Shown here: piece by piece, positions 8,911 to 17,917 of the stretch | Position numbering within the stretch: position 1 is the stretch's first letter | How the letters are laid out: every line of letters starts with the position of its first letter | Assembly: GCA_013003555.1 (NCBI GenBank) | Contig: JABDIV010000048.1 | Coordinates: forward strand, 1-53,411 | Length of the DNA: 53,411 bases | Reading direction: 5' to 3' | DNA from: Flavobacteriaceae bacterium | GTDB lineage: Bacteria; Bacteroidota; Bacteroidia; Flavobacteriales; Flavobacteriaceae | Program-made: the position numbers and the translations under genes | The notes under the pieces: model-generated | The model's database searches: none | Told to the model about the DNA's origin: nothing | Seen by the model: the letters and a program-made list of their open reading frames with translations, nothing else

Positions 8911-9759
8911 ATGATAAATATTAACGGTACCATCATCCCATCTTCTGAGGCCAGTATTTCTATAAACAACAGGGGTTTCACATATGGTGACGCAGCTTTC
9001 GAGACTTTAAGATATGCTAAGGGAAAGATTTTATTCTGGGAAGATCACTATTTCCGTTTAATGGCTACAATGCGTATTCTTCGAATGGAAATTCCTATGA
9101 ATTTTACCCCTGAATATTTGGAAGGGGAGATGATTAAACTTATCGAAGCAAATGAATTGGCTAATCATCCTGTACGAATTAAATTAATGGTCAGCCGCAA
9201 ATCAGGAGGATACTATACGCCTGAAACAAATGATATCGATTATCTGATAAAGGTTAGTCAACTAGAACGTGTTGAATACCAGGCGATAACCGAAAAATAT
9301 GTTGTCGACCTGTATAAGGATTTTTATATACCTCCGGGTTTATTGTCTAATCTGAAGACCAATAATCGGCTGATAAATATTTTAGCGGGCATATACGCAA
9401 AGGAGCAACAATTAGAAAATTGCCTGTTGCTAAATACCGATAAAATGGTAGTTGAAGCTTTAAACGGGAATATTTTTTTGGTAAAAGATAATATTATAAA
9501 AACACCACCCTTATCAGATGGATGCTTAAAGGGCATTATGAGGAAACAAATAATAGATCTTGTTAAAGCCGATGGTGATCTTCAACTTGTCGAAGCATCT
9601 ATTTCACCATTTGAATTACAAAAAGCAGATGAATTGTTTATTACCAACTGCATCGCCGGTATAGCGCCAGTTAGTCAGTATCGTAAAAAAATATTTATAA
9701 ACAGTGTTGCTAAAAGATTAACCCAGGCTTTAAACAGTCGTTTAAAAGATCAATTGTAG
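8911..9759 (+). CDS. Class IV aminotransferase (PLP-dependent)
   Basis: The ATG at 8911 is preferred over an upstream frame extension that would run through the terminator hairpin. The 282-residue protein begins MININGTIIPSSEASISINN and shows the fold-type IV features RGFTYGDAAFETLR, WEDHYFRL, the PLP lysine region in SNLKTNNRL, and the phosphate-binding LSDGCLKGIMR. The class covers branched-chain aminotransferase, D-amino acid aminotransferase and aminodeoxychorismate lyase (PabC). The sequence alone does not settle which; in Flavobacteriia a stand-alone gene of this length is often annotated only as class IV. Its 3' end overlaps the convergent yqgE gene by 10 bases. Confidence 0.9.
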   Translation: MININGTIIPSSEASISINNRGFTYGDAAFETLRYAKGKILFWEDHYFRLMATMRILRMEIPMNFTPEYLEGEMIKLIEANELANHPVRIKLMVSRKSGGYYTPETNDIDYLIKVSQLERVEYQAITEKYVVDLYKDFYIPPGLLSNLKTNNRLINILAGIYAKEQQLENCLLLNTDKMVVEALNGNIFLVKDNIIKTPPLSDGCLKGIMRKQIIDLVKADGDLQLVEASISPFELQKADELFITNCIAGIAPVSQYRKKIFINSVAKRLTQALNSRLKDQL

Positions 9760-10310
9760 GAAGGATCTTCAGGTGCATTAGACCAAATGCTGTATTCACC
9801 GCCGAGTTCTAACATTTTTTCTTTCCAAAAGCTATTATCACTCTTAGCGATGATGTCTGAATCATAAATGTTTTCGGTCAGTATCCAGGAATTTGAATTG
9901 AGTTCATCGTTCAACTGGTTGGCATCCCAACCCGAATAACCAAGAAAAAAACGAACATTGGTTTCATTCAATTCACCTTTATTGATAAACTCGATCACTG
10001 TATTGAAATCGCCGCCCCAAAAGATACCATTCGAAATTTCGATGCTATTCGGGATATAATCCGGAACCGTATGAATAAAGTATAAATTATCTTGTTCAAC
10101 AGGTCCTCCGTTAAAGACTGTTATTTCAGATATGACTTCAGGAATAAGATCACTTAGCGAATAATCAAGAGGTTTATTCAGAATAAACCCGACCGAACCT
10201 TCATCATTATGGTCAGCTAATAGAATTACCGATCGATTGAATGAAAGGTCGCCCAAAATAGAGGGCTCTGCAATTAGAAGGTTACCTTTCTTAGGACTGA
10301 TATGGATCAC
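9750..10310 (-). CDS. YqgE/AlgH family protein (DUF179)
   Basis: The 186-residue protein has the family's hallmarks: KGNLLIAEPSILGDLSFNRSV near the start, GSVGFILNKPL, FNGGPVE and FLGYSGWDANQL. It is cytoplasmic, as no signal peptide is seen. The family is structurally known but its biochemical role is unsettled; AlgH in Pseudomonas was described as a regulator of alginate genes. The gene stands downstream of the HU gene and its terminator, so it probably has its own promoter. It converges on the aminotransferase gene with a 10-base tail overlap. Confidence 0.92.
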   Translation of the reverse strand: MIHISPKKGNLLIAEPSILGDLSFNRSVILLADHNDEGSVGFILNKPLDYSLSDLIPEVISEITVFNGGPVEQDNLYFIHTVPDYIPNSIEISNGIFWGGDFNTVIEFINKGELNETNVRFFLGYSGWDANQLNDELNSNSWILTENIYDSDIIAKSDNSFWKEKMLELGGEYSIWSNAPEDPSYN

Positions 10311-10373
10311 AGGACAATGATTTACATCTAAATCTAAAACATATTTGTGGAATATGCAAGTTCAGCATACGGA

Positions 10374-10406
10374 ATAAAAAAAGGTCCATCGTGAAGAATG
10401 GACCTT
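10374..10406 (-). terminator. Terminator of the HU gene
   Basis: On the minus strand AAGGTCCAT and ATGGACCTT form a nine-pair stem around an eight-base loop, and a long T run follows. Confidence 0.88.
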
Positions 10407-10426
10407 ATAATTGAGTTCGTTTAAAC

Positions 10427-10699
10427 TTAGTTAACGGCATCGCTCAAATCAGAACCTGATTTAAACTTAACAACGTTTTTAGCTTTAATCTTTATAGTCT
10501 TACCAGTTTGCGGGTTTCTTCCCTCTCGTGCAGCTCTTCTCGAAACTGAAAACGATCCAAAACCTACTAAAGACACTCTGTTTCCTTTTTGTAATGCTCC
10601 CTCTATATCTATTAATAAAGAGTCCAATGCTTTTTTAGCAGCTGCTTTTGTGATCCCAGCATTTTCTGCCATTCCATTGATTAAATCTGTTTTGTTCAT
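10427..10699 (-). CDS. hup: HU-family histone-like DNA-binding protein
   Basis: The 90-residue length is exactly that of HU. MNKTDLINGMAENAGITKAAAKKALDSL forms the helical dimerisation region, and VSLVGFGSFSVSRRAAREGRNPQTGKTIKI contains the beta-arm with the GRNPQTG tip and its intercalating Pro. HU dimers bend DNA and compact the nucleoid. The gene is monocistronic: it has a consensus promoter at 10758-10787 and a strong terminator. Confidence 0.96.
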   Translation of the reverse strand: MNKTDLINGMAENAGITKAAAKKALDSLLIDIEGALQKGNRVSLVGFGSFSVSRRAAREGRNPQTGKTIKIKAKNVVKFKSGSDLSDAVN

Positions 10700-10757
10700 A
10701 AATTGAAATTTTAATGATTATTAATTTGGGTTAACGAACTTTTTGTTAAAACCACTA

Positions 10758-10787
10758 CAAATTTATGTCTATTCCCCATTCACGCAA
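10758..10787 (-). promoter_or_regulatory. Promoter of the HU gene
   Basis: On the minus strand TTG (10787-10785), a 19-base spacer and TAAATTTG (10765-10758) match the phylum consensus. The predicted 5' leader is about 50 bases long. Confidence 0.8.
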
Positions 10788-10891
10788 GTAATAGCGCGGA
10801 AAATGGGCCTTTTTGTTGATAACTTCAGGCAATTGTTAATAAAGGAGGCTGCACTTGGTTGAAATTTAGCAATCGCAAGCCCAATAAGGGT

Positions 10892-11842
10892 TTAGAGCAT
10901 TTTTGCTTCGCTTGCAAAGGCATATCCGTTTAGGAGGGATTTTATATCCATTTTTCGCTTTCCGGCTAGCTGCAATTCAAGGATAGAAATCCATCCATCA
11001 TCACATGCAACCAATAGAGATTTTTTATCCGCCTGGATACTTCCCGCCTCGGCTTTATTTTCACTTTCGATACGTTCAGCTTTATAGATTTTTATCCGTT
11101 GGGTTTCCTCACCGTTTTTTAAAATGCACCAGGCCGCCGGATATGGTGAGAGTCCACGAATTAAATCGTTAACGGCCTTTTGAGATTTTTGCCATTCGAT
11201 TTTGCAGTTTTCAGGGTTGAGTTTGGGGGCCGACTTTAACTCGGAGTTCTCGGATTGTGGTTTGGTCGATACGTCATCTTGTTCAATTAATTTAACCGTC
11301 TCTATAACTAACTGGCTTCCCATAGCCTTTAATTTATCATGCAGGCTACCCGCTGTTTCGTCCGCATCAATTTCGACTTCCCGCTTCAAAATCAATTCTC
11401 CGGTATCAATCTTGTCATCGATAAAGAAGGTGGTTACCCCGGTTTGTGTTTCCCCATTTATAATCGCCCAGTTGATCGGTGCTGCTCCCCGATATTGAGG
11501 CAATAATGATGCGTGCAAATTAAAGGTACCATATTTTGGCAGCCGCCAAACCGATTCAGGCAGCATTCTAAAGGCAACAACCACTATGAGGTTTACATGA
11601 AGGGCTTGTAATACCTTAAGGAAATACTCGTTTTTCAGGCGCTTTGGTTGAAGAACTGTTAATCCCTTTGATAACGCGTATTGCTTAACCGCGGAAGTAT
11701 TCATTTTACGTCCCCGCCCGGCAGGCTTGTCTGGAGCCGTAACCACTGCTACGACCTTGTAATGATTTTCAATAAGGGCTTCAAGACTGCTTACCGCAAA
11801 TTCCGGTGTACCCATGAATATGATATTTAATTCACGTTTCAT
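10892..11842 (-). CDS. fmt: Methionyl-tRNA formyltransferase
   Basis: This cytoplasmic enzyme transfers a formyl group from 10-formyltetrahydrofolate to initiator Met-tRNA. The 316-residue length is normal. MGTPEFAVSSLEAL opens the Rossmann-type formyltransferase domain. The catalytic residues are present as N108 and H110 in FNLHASLLPQYRGAAPI and D146 in FFIDDKIDTG. The C-terminal OB-fold domain (about 210-316) has the motif GLSPYPAAW. The start codon overlaps the stop of recQ by four bases, so the two are translationally coupled. Confidence 0.97.
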   Translation of the reverse strand: MKRELNIIFMGTPEFAVSSLEALIENHYKVVAVVTAPDKPAGRGRKMNTSAVKQYALSKGLTVLQPKRLKNEYFLKVLQALHVNLIVVVAFRMLPESVWRLPKYGTFNLHASLLPQYRGAAPINWAIINGETQTGVTTFFIDDKIDTGELILKREVEIDADETAGSLHDKLKAMGSQLVIETVKLIEQDDVSTKPQSENSELKSAPKLNPENCKIEWQKSQKAVNDLIRGLSPYPAAWCILKNGEETQRIKIYKAERIESENKAEAGSIQADKKSLLVACDDGWISILELQLAGKRKMDIKSLLNGYAFASEAKML

Positions 11843-13743
11843 TTGGTTAAGAGTTTATAGGTGTTGGTTTCGGTAATGCCAATTAAATTTTTTTCTAACA
11901 TCAATTTAATTAAAAGGGTTAGCCGTTTCTCACTTAAACGGGACTGTTGTAATATCTGTCTTGAACTCAGGGGAGACTGAGCGAGCAAAGTCTGAATGTG
12001 GGAGATGTCTTCTACCGTTTTTGTATGTGTCGTTTGAACAGGTTCGGTATCACAAACCGTGCATATACCGCAGGGCGAAACGTCTTTTTCTCCAAAGTAA
12101 GTCAACAATTGTATACTAAGACATTGTTGATCATTATTTACAAATTTTAACATGTTTTTGATTTGATCATGCTTTAGTTTGTTTTGCTGTTCAATGATGT
12201 GCGAAATTCGATTAACCGTCTTATCGTCTTCACGTGGCTCTAAAAAAGTGATTCGAGCATCGGTTTGAGCTATTGTCAAATCGATGACTTCATCCTGTTC
12301 AAGTTGTCTGAGAACACGAATCACATCCGGAACCTCACGGTTTACTTTGTTTGCAATCAGGTTGATATTTACCTTTGTCGTTATATCAAAAATGCCACCA
12401 TAGGTCCTAAGGAATGCCTGAAGAATCTCTTTCACATGGCCTCGTTTCGCCATATAGTCAAAAAGGGCTTTTGTATCAAGCAGTATTTGCATATTCGTTT
12501 GATTCTCAAACTGGTGATTCATCGCGATAATACTATTCCTATCCAGTATTTTCAAGGCGTTATAAGCTGTTATACCATTAAGTTCGTAGTGCTTACAGAA
12601 ATGATCAAAATTAAAGTCAAATGATTCAGTGGGTTGCTCGCCGTAAGCCACCTGGAAATAGGTGCAGAGTTTATGGTAAACCAGTTTTACCAACTTTACA
12701 TCAGGCAAAACTTTTAAGAATTGATTCTTAACCCGAATGGTATCAGCCTCATTTTTCAGAATTACGGCATAGGCGGGTTCACTGTTTCGCCCGGCCCGAC
12801 CGGCCTCCTGGTAGTAACTTTCCAGACTTTCAGGTAAGTTAATGTGTATAACCGTCATAACATCGGCCTTGTCGATTCCCATTCCAAAGGCATTGGTAGC
12901 CACCATCACCTGAACACGATCCGATTTCCAATCCTGAAAATGTTCAGTTTTTTCCTTATTAGCAAGTCCGCCATGATAATAGACGCTGCTTATATCTTTA
13001 GAATTCAGATAATCGCTGATATGAACGGTGCTCTTCCGATTACGCACATAAATGATTGATGAGCCGGTATGCTTTGTTAAAAGCCGTTCCAGCCGCTCAT
13101 ATTTATCCTCCTCATCAAATACCTGCAACGCTAAATTCTCGCGTTTAAAGGATTTTTTGAAAATCTGTGGGTTTTGAAGCTGAAGTTCCGTTGTTATATC
13201 TTGTACCACTTTCGGTCTGGCAGTTGCTGTAAGGGCGATCATATTGACTTCGGGATGAAATTCCCTCAGTATTGAAATATCTCTGTAAGCCGGACGGAAA
13301 TCATGTCCCCATGAACTGATGCAATGAGCTTCATCAACAGCGATAAGGTTTACATGCATCTGTTTAATCCGGCCCTGAACCAGATCTTGCTGTAAACGTT
13401 CGGGCGACAGGTATAAAAATTTATAATTGCCATAAATACAATTATCGAGCATGGTGTCGATGTCTTCTGCTCTATAATCGCTGGTGAGCGCTAAAGCCTT
13501 AATGCCCTTTTCTTTTAAGGCCTCTACCTGATCTTTCATCAGGGCGATAAGCGGAGAAATGACAAGACAGATGCCTTCCATTTGTAAGGCCGGTATCTGA
13601 TAGCAAAGTGATTTTCCACCACCCGTAGGTAACAAGGCAAAAACATCTTGTCCTGACAGCACAGCATTTATAATGTCTTCCTGTAGGGGTTTAAAACTGG
13701 TGAATCGCCAGTATCGTTCAAGGATGTTGATAGCTTGTTCCAT
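11839..13743 (-). CDS. recQ: RecQ-family ATP-dependent DNA helicase
   Basis: A 3'-5' helicase of 634 residues for recombination and replication-fork repair. Walker A is LLPTGGGKSLCY (about 38-48), the DEAH box lies in AVDEAHCISSWGHDFRP, and motifs V/VI are in FGMGIDKADV and YYQEAGRAGRN. The RecQ zinc-binding segment (YFGEKDVSPCGICTVCD) has fewer cysteines visible in the last cluster than a fully canonical site, but the CGICTVCD pattern is kept. A winged-helix RQC region precedes a short C-terminal segment and no clear HRDC domain is seen. It is flanked by the AAA ATPase (sharing one base) and fmt (four-base overlap), forming a three-gene operon. Confidence 0.95.
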   Translation of the reverse strand: MEQAINILERYWRFTSFKPLQEDIINAVLSGQDVFALLPTGGGKSLCYQIPALQMEGICLVISPLIALMKDQVEALKEKGIKALALTSDYRAEDIDTMLDNCIYGNYKFLYLSPERLQQDLVQGRIKQMHVNLIAVDEAHCISSWGHDFRPAYRDISILREFHPEVNMIALTATARPKVVQDITTELQLQNPQIFKKSFKRENLALQVFDEEDKYERLERLLTKHTGSSIIYVRNRKSTVHISDYLNSKDISSVYYHGGLANKEKTEHFQDWKSDRVQVMVATNAFGMGIDKADVMTVIHINLPESLESYYQEAGRAGRNSEPAYAVILKNEADTIRVKNQFLKVLPDVKLVKLVYHKLCTYFQVAYGEQPTESFDFNFDHFCKHYELNGITAYNALKILDRNSIIAMNHQFENQTNMQILLDTKALFDYMAKRGHVKEILQAFLRTYGGIFDITTKVNINLIANKVNREVPDVIRVLRQLEQDEVIDLTIAQTDARITFLEPREDDKTVNRISHIIEQQNKLKHDQIKNMLKFVNNDQQCLSIQLLTYFGEKDVSPCGICTVCDTEPVQTTHTKTVEDISHIQTLLAQSPLSSRQILQQSRLSEKRLTLLIKLMLEKNLIGITETNTYKLLTK

Positions 13744-14282
13744 TAAAATTTCTCAGCAATACTCAATATAAAATCGGTACGGTCAGTTACTGAACCAAAA
13801 GGCACATCATTCAAATGATAATCATAAATCGAATAGGTACGTAATAAATGATCGTGAATTTGTATGGCCTGTTCGAAACTTTCGTATCGTTCATTATCAC
13901 TTTCATAGATTTCCTGCCATGGCGCCAGAACAAAAACATGATCATATACATGCTTTCGACATGCATCGATATAATGATCGGGATAGGGATGTCTGGCATA
14001 TTCGAGGTAGGCGAGCACATCTGGAATTCCGCGATCAAGAAACACCGGTCCTTCCATCGCGCCAGCTTCCAAATATTGTTTTTGGCGCCCTTCGAGCAGT
14101 TTATCACTGAACAACAAAGGATCACTTAAAAACAACTGATCGATTCCTTCCTTTTTCGCTTCCATCGTTACCTGTCTGGAAATTTCCTCAAGACATCGAA
14201 ACCCTCTTTTGTTCAGCTCATTGATCAACGAGGTTTTTCCGGTTCCCGGGCCTCCTGTAATGACAATACGTCTTGAACTCAA
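13743..14282 (-). CDS. Small AAA-type P-loop ATPase/kinase-like protein (AAA_28 type)
   Basis: The 179-residue protein has an N-terminal Walker A, ITGGPGTGKTSLINEL, and a Walker-B-like stretch GPVFLDRGIPDVLAYLEY. The DRG..D pattern resembles nucleoside or NadR-type kinases, and the family is often listed as AAA_28/NTPase_1-like. The phosphoryl acceptor is unknown. The gene is first in the minus-strand operon with recQ and fmt, sharing one base with recQ. A -7 box TATATTTG lies at 14330-14323, but no good -33 element is at the correct distance. Confidence 0.85.
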   Translation of the reverse strand: MSSRRIVITGGPGTGKTSLINELNKRGFRCLEEISRQVTMEAKKEGIDQLFLSDPLLFSDKLLEGRQKQYLEAGAMEGPVFLDRGIPDVLAYLEYARHPYPDHYIDACRKHVYDHVFVLAPWQEIYESDNERYESFEQAIQIHDHLLRTYSIYDYHLNDVPFGSVTDRTDFILSIAEKF

Positions 14283-14373
14283 ATGTGGTATAATTTTAGC
14301 TATAAAATTCGTAATAAAAACCCAAATATAAAATTGCTGGGCCGTATCTTTACGAACGGTTCAACTCAAAGTG

Positions 14374-14667
14374 ATGAACGATAAAAAAAAAGAAGAAGAA
14401 TTTTACAACAAACTTCGCATACAATTGCAGGACTCGACCAATTGGCCGTCTCAATATTTGTATAAATTCATCGTTAAAAGCGATCGGGATAAGATTGATA
14501 CGATCGAGACTATATTTAATCATAGCGGAGCCGTGATTAAAACCACAGAATCAAAGAACGGTACATATACCAGTGTTTCCATAAATGTAGTCATGAAAGA
14601 TCCGGACGCGGTCATTTCAAAGTATATAGAGGTGAGTGAAAAGGTTGAAGGTGTAATTTCTCTGTAA
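14374..14667 (+). CDS. DUF493 family protein (YbeD-like)
   Basis: The protein has 97 residues from the ATG at 14374; a GTG directly in front at 14371 is the alternative start. After a charged N-terminus (MNDKKKEEEFYNKLR), WPSQYLYKFIVKS and the end region ITTESKNGTYTSVSI-like pattern fit the small ferredoxin-like DUF493 fold. The E. coli relative YbeD sits beside lipoate genes, but no lipoate gene is present here and no role can be given. It is divergent from the AAA ATPase gene, with 91 bases between them. Confidence 0.88.
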   Translation: MNDKKKEEEFYNKLRIQLQDSTNWPSQYLYKFIVKSDRDKIDTIETIFNHSGAVIKTTESKNGTYTSVSINVVMKDPDAVISKYIEVSEKVEGVISL

Positions 14668-14746
14668 GTTTTGATATTATTTTTGTACTTTGCAGAGGTC
14701 AGAAAAATAACCTTCTCTGGCTAGTTTTTAACTTCATTTTATTGTT

Positions 14747-15379
14747 TTGATTATAGATAATTTAGAATACAATACCGAACGTGAGCAATTGATCATTCCT
14801 GAATATGGTCGACATATTCAGAAAATGATTAACTACGCGACATCAAGGGAGACGAAAGAAGAACGCAATCGGGTGGCCAAGGCCATCATCGATGTGATGG
14901 GTAACCTGCAGCCGCATCTTCGTGATGTGCCGGATTTCCAGCATAAACTGTGGGATCAATTATTCATCATGTCTGATTTTAAATTGGATGCTGATTCCCC
15001 TTATGATAAACCGTCTAAGGAGGTTCTTCAGGCTCGTCCCGAACCTTTGGGATATCCTCAAAATCATCCGAAATATCGGTTTTATGGCAACAATATTAAG
15101 ACCATGATCGATGTGGCTCGTACGTGGGAAGAAGGCGATATGAAAGAAGCCCTTGTTTGGACGATTGCCAATCATATGAAAAAATGCTTCCTGAACTGGA
15201 ACAAGGATACCGTTGAAGATGACGTAATATTTGAACATCTTTTCGAGCTTTCTGATGGTGAAATCAATCTTAAAGGACGATCGGAGGACCTGAGTGCGTC
15301 GTCGAGTTTATTGCGGACGAAGAAACGCCCGAGTAGTAAGAAAACGAAAAAGGGCGGTCGCAGTCGGAAGCGCTATTAA
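14747..15379 (+). CDS. DUF4290 family protein
   Basis: The 210-residue protein starts with a TTG at 14747; the alignment-like opening IIDNLEYNTEREQLIIPEYGRHIQKMI fits the family start and no ATG is close. The family is restricted to Bacteroidota, highly conserved and without a known function. The C-terminus is strongly basic (KKRPSSKKTKKGGRSRKRY), suggesting RNA or ribosome contact, which is inference only. The gene is followed 23 bases later by murA, so the two may be cotranscribed. Confidence 0.87.
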   Translation: MIIDNLEYNTEREQLIIPEYGRHIQKMINYATSRETKEERNRVAKAIIDVMGNLQPHLRDVPDFQHKLWDQLFIMSDFKLDADSPYDKPSKEVLQARPEPLGYPQNHPKYRFYGNNIKTMIDVARTWEEGDMKEALVWTIANHMKKCFLNWNKDTVEDDVIFEHLFELSDGEINLKGRSEDLSASSSLLRTKKRPSSKKTKKGGRSRKRY

Positions 15380-15402
15380 TTCATAAAGTTCCCAAATAAT
15401 TC

Positions 15403-16710
15403 ATGAGTACATTTAAAATTGAAGGTGGACACCGCTTGACGGGTGAGATCACACCTCAGGGTGCAAAGAATGAAGCTCTGCAAATCCTATGTGCTGTTCT
15501 ATTGACTCCAGCAAAGGTTACTCTGCACAACATTCCTGATATCGTTGATGTCAATAAATTGATCAACCTCTTAAAGAATCTTGGGGTGAAGGTCGAGAAG
15601 ATCGGCTCGGGGTCATACACGTTTCAAGCTGATGATCTTGATTTAAACTATCTGGAAACCGAGAGTTTTAGAAAAGACGGTGGTGGATTACGCGGTTCGA
15701 TTATGATTGTCGGACCATTGCTGGCTCGATTCGGAAAAGGCTATATCCCTAAACCGGGGGGAGATAAAATCGGCCGACGGCGCTTAGATACTCATTTTAC
15801 AGGCTTTATCAACCTCGGAGCCAACTTCAGGTACAATCGGGAAGATCACTTTTATGGTGTTGAAGCCGATGAACTAAAAGGAACCTTTATGCTCCTTGAC
15901 GAAGCTTCCGTGACCGGAACGGCCAATATTGTTATGGCCGCAGTGCTCGCCAAGGGAAGAACGACCATATACAACGCAGCCTGCGAACCCTACCTGCAAC
16001 AATTATGCAAAATGCTGAATCGCATGGGGGCCTCTATAAAGGGCATCGGTTCAAACTTATTGGAAATAGAAGGTGTTGAATCATTAGGAGGTACAGAACA
16101 TACCATGCTTCCGGATATGATTGAGATCGGAAGCTGGATAGGTTTGGCCGCCATGACCAAAAGCGAACTCACCATTAAAAATGTGAGTTGGGATGATTTG
16201 GGACAAATCCCATTGGTATTCAAAAAATTAGGTATTACTGTTGAACGTCGAGGTGATGACATTCATATACCGGCTCATAACGACGGTTACGAGATACAAA
16301 GTTTTATCGATGGTTCGATTATGACCATTGCCGATGCACCCTGGCCCGGGTTTACCCCGGACCTGCTGAGTATCGTCCTTGTTATAGCGACCCAGGCAAG
16401 GGGAAGTGTTCTTGTGCACCAGAAAATGTTTGAAAGCCGGTTATTCTTTGTTGATAAGCTTATCGACATGGGAGCCAAGATCATTTTATGTGATCCGCAT
16501 CGGGCAACCGTAATCGGGCATGATTTTAAATCTTCCCTAAAGGCAACCACAATGACCTCGCCCGATATTAGAGCGGGTATTTCCTTACTGATTGCTGCGC
16601 TTTCGGCAAAAGGCACTTCCGTTATTCATAACATCGAACAAATCGATCGCGGTTATGAGCGCATCGATGAACGATTAAGGGCCATCGGTGCCCATATTGA
16701 GCGTACCTGA
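15403..16710 (+). CDS. murA: UDP-N-acetylglucosamine 1-carboxyvinyltransferase
   Basis: This enzyme catalyses the first committed step of peptidoglycan synthesis, transferring enolpyruvate from PEP to UDP-GlcNAc in the cytoplasm. The length (435) is normal and the catalytic pair K22-N23 is in PQGAKNEALQ. The usual active-site cysteine loop (GGCxIG in E. coli, Cys115) reads PGGDKIGRRRLD, with Asp at 121 in the Cys position. Asp at this site is known from other lineages to keep activity and to prevent alkylation by fosfomycin. The gene follows DUF4290 and is followed six bases later by the PhnA-like gene, so it is probably in one operon. Confidence 0.96.
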   Translation: MSTFKIEGGHRLTGEITPQGAKNEALQILCAVLLTPAKVTLHNIPDIVDVNKLINLLKNLGVKVEKIGSGSYTFQADDLDLNYLETESFRKDGGGLRGSIMIVGPLLARFGKGYIPKPGGDKIGRRRLDTHFTGFINLGANFRYNREDHFYGVEADELKGTFMLLDEASVTGTANIVMAAVLAKGRTTIYNAACEPYLQQLCKMLNRMGASIKGIGSNLLEIEGVESLGGTEHTMLPDMIEIGSWIGLAAMTKSELTIKNVSWDDLGQIPLVFKKLGITVERRGDDIHIPAHNDGYEIQSFIDGSIMTIADAPWPGFTPDLLSIVLVIATQARGSVLVHQKMFESRLFFVDKLIDMGAKIILCDPHRATVIGHDFKSSLKATTMTSPDIRAGISLLIAALSAKGTSVIHNIEQIDRGYERIDERLRAIGAHIERT

Positions 16711-16716
16711 TAGACT

Positions 16717-17289
16717 ATGAGCCTTGAGCAAGAGTTATTTGACCGAAGCCATTCACAATGTGAACTTTGCTCTGCAAATCAAAACCTTTCTGCATATATC
16801 ATACCGCCTAAAGTGGCTGAGAATGTCGACCATGCAGTATTGGTTTGTGTGACATGCCTCAATCAGATCGAAGATCCTGATTTGATGGATCTCAACCATT
16901 GGCGATGTTTAAACGATAGCATATGGAATCAGAATCCGGCGGTTCAGGTCGTGTCCTGGCGTATGCTTAACCGGATAAAAGATCATGGTTGGCCAAAAGA
17001 TCTCATGGAAATGATGTATATGGAGGCTGAAACTCTGGCCTGGGCCAGGGCAGAAGACGATCTGATTAATCCCGAGATCGTTCATAAGGATGTTAACGGG
17101 GCCGTTCTTCAATCAGGGGATTCAGTGGTTTTAATAAAAGATCTAAAGGTTAAAGGATCGAGTTTAGTTGCAAAGCAAGGTACCGCAGTGCGTCGAATTT
17201 CACTTGATCCTGAAAATTCTGAATATATTGAAGGTAAGGTCGCGGGTCAGCATATCGTTATTCTGACCAAATTCGTAAAAAAGACATAA
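16717..17289 (+). CDS. PhnA-domain protein
   Basis: The 190-residue protein has an N-terminal zinc-ribbon-like part (CELCSANQNL, then CVTCLNQI) and the C-terminal PhnA SH3-like domain (VHKDVNGAVLQSGDSVVLIKDLKVKGSSLVAKQGTAVR). The family name comes from the phosphonate-utilisation region, but most PhnA-like proteins have no shown role in it. The gene begins six bases after murA and ends five bases from the convergent 17294 gene. Confidence 0.9.
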   Translation: MSLEQELFDRSHSQCELCSANQNLSAYIIPPKVAENVDHAVLVCVTCLNQIEDPDLMDLNHWRCLNDSIWNQNPAVQVVSWRMLNRIKDHGWPKDLMEMMYMEAETLAWARAEDDLINPEIVHKDVNGAVLQSGDSVVLIKDLKVKGSSLVAKQGTAVRRISLDPENSEYIEGKVAGQHIVILTKFVKKT

Positions 17290-17293
17290 CATT

Positions 17294-17893
17294 TTAATTT
17301 CTGTTTTCGGCGATCAGACTACCAATACGCTTGCCAAAATTCATCGCCATATCCTGGGCGACCTCAGCATTTTTTTCCTTCATCCTGGCTTCATCATTGG
17401 GTTTAAGTAACCAGTACATTTCCGAGCCCAGCAAATCGGCGCCACGATCGCTGAGATGCCATTCGAGTTTACGTTGGGCGCGCATGGTTGCTCCGGCACC
17501 AACGGTCAATGCCACGACTTTCGCATCCTTTAATTTTGGATGCTCTTTAATGAAATTGGTTAATCGCCAATCAGGTGTCCAATTATAAGTATTCACACAA
17601 AACACATAAAGATCATAGTCCTGCTGCTGTGTTTCGGCAGCCTTAACGCTTTTTATCGTCGAACGTATTTGCAGTTGTTTCAATCCCATGGCAAAACTCG
17701 TACATACCTGCTCATCAAGATTGTAAATCGGATCGGGATTATATACAATAAGTGCCGACGCAAGGGCAGGTTCGGCACCTATTGTTTTAACAAATTCTTT
17801 TCCACTATACTGCACCCAAATTGTAAGCCCGGCCCAGACCAATATCACGATCAGGGTTACTTTAGCTATTTTTTTTAGTCTATTTGGCTTCAT
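17294..17893 (-). CDS. Membrane-anchored flavodoxin-like protein
   Basis: The 199-residue protein has one N-terminal membrane segment (VTLIVILVWAGLTIWV). The soluble part has a flavodoxin-like alternation: ALIVYNPDPIYNLDEQVCTSFAMGL as the first strand and loop, DLYVFCVNTYNWTPDWRL as the flavin-contact loop position, and AKVVALTVGAG as a further strand. FMN binding is inferred from the fold and not shown by a canonical TGNT-type loop. It lies downstream of the M20 amidohydrolase with a 24-base gap and may be cotranscribed with it. Confidence 0.68.
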   Translation of the reverse strand: MKPNRLKKIAKVTLIVILVWAGLTIWVQYSGKEFVKTIGAEPALASALIVYNPDPIYNLDEQVCTSFAMGLKQLQIRSTIKSVKAAETQQQDYDLYVFCVNTYNWTPDWRLTNFIKEHPKLKDAKVVALTVGAGATMRAQRKLEWHLSDRGADLLGSEMYWLLKPNDEARMKEKNAEVAQDMAMNFGKRIGSLIAENRN

Positions 17894-17917
17894 TGGGTGA
17901 AATCACAATTAGGATGT

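Noticed and set aside
10862..10886. Terminator after fmt
   Set aside because: The stem AAGCCC/GGGTTT is short and has no convincing T run on the minus strand.
14671..14693. Promoter for the DUF4290 gene (TACTTTGC)
   Set aside because: One base is missing from TAnnTTTG and the nearest TTG is only 12 bases away, so the match is poor.
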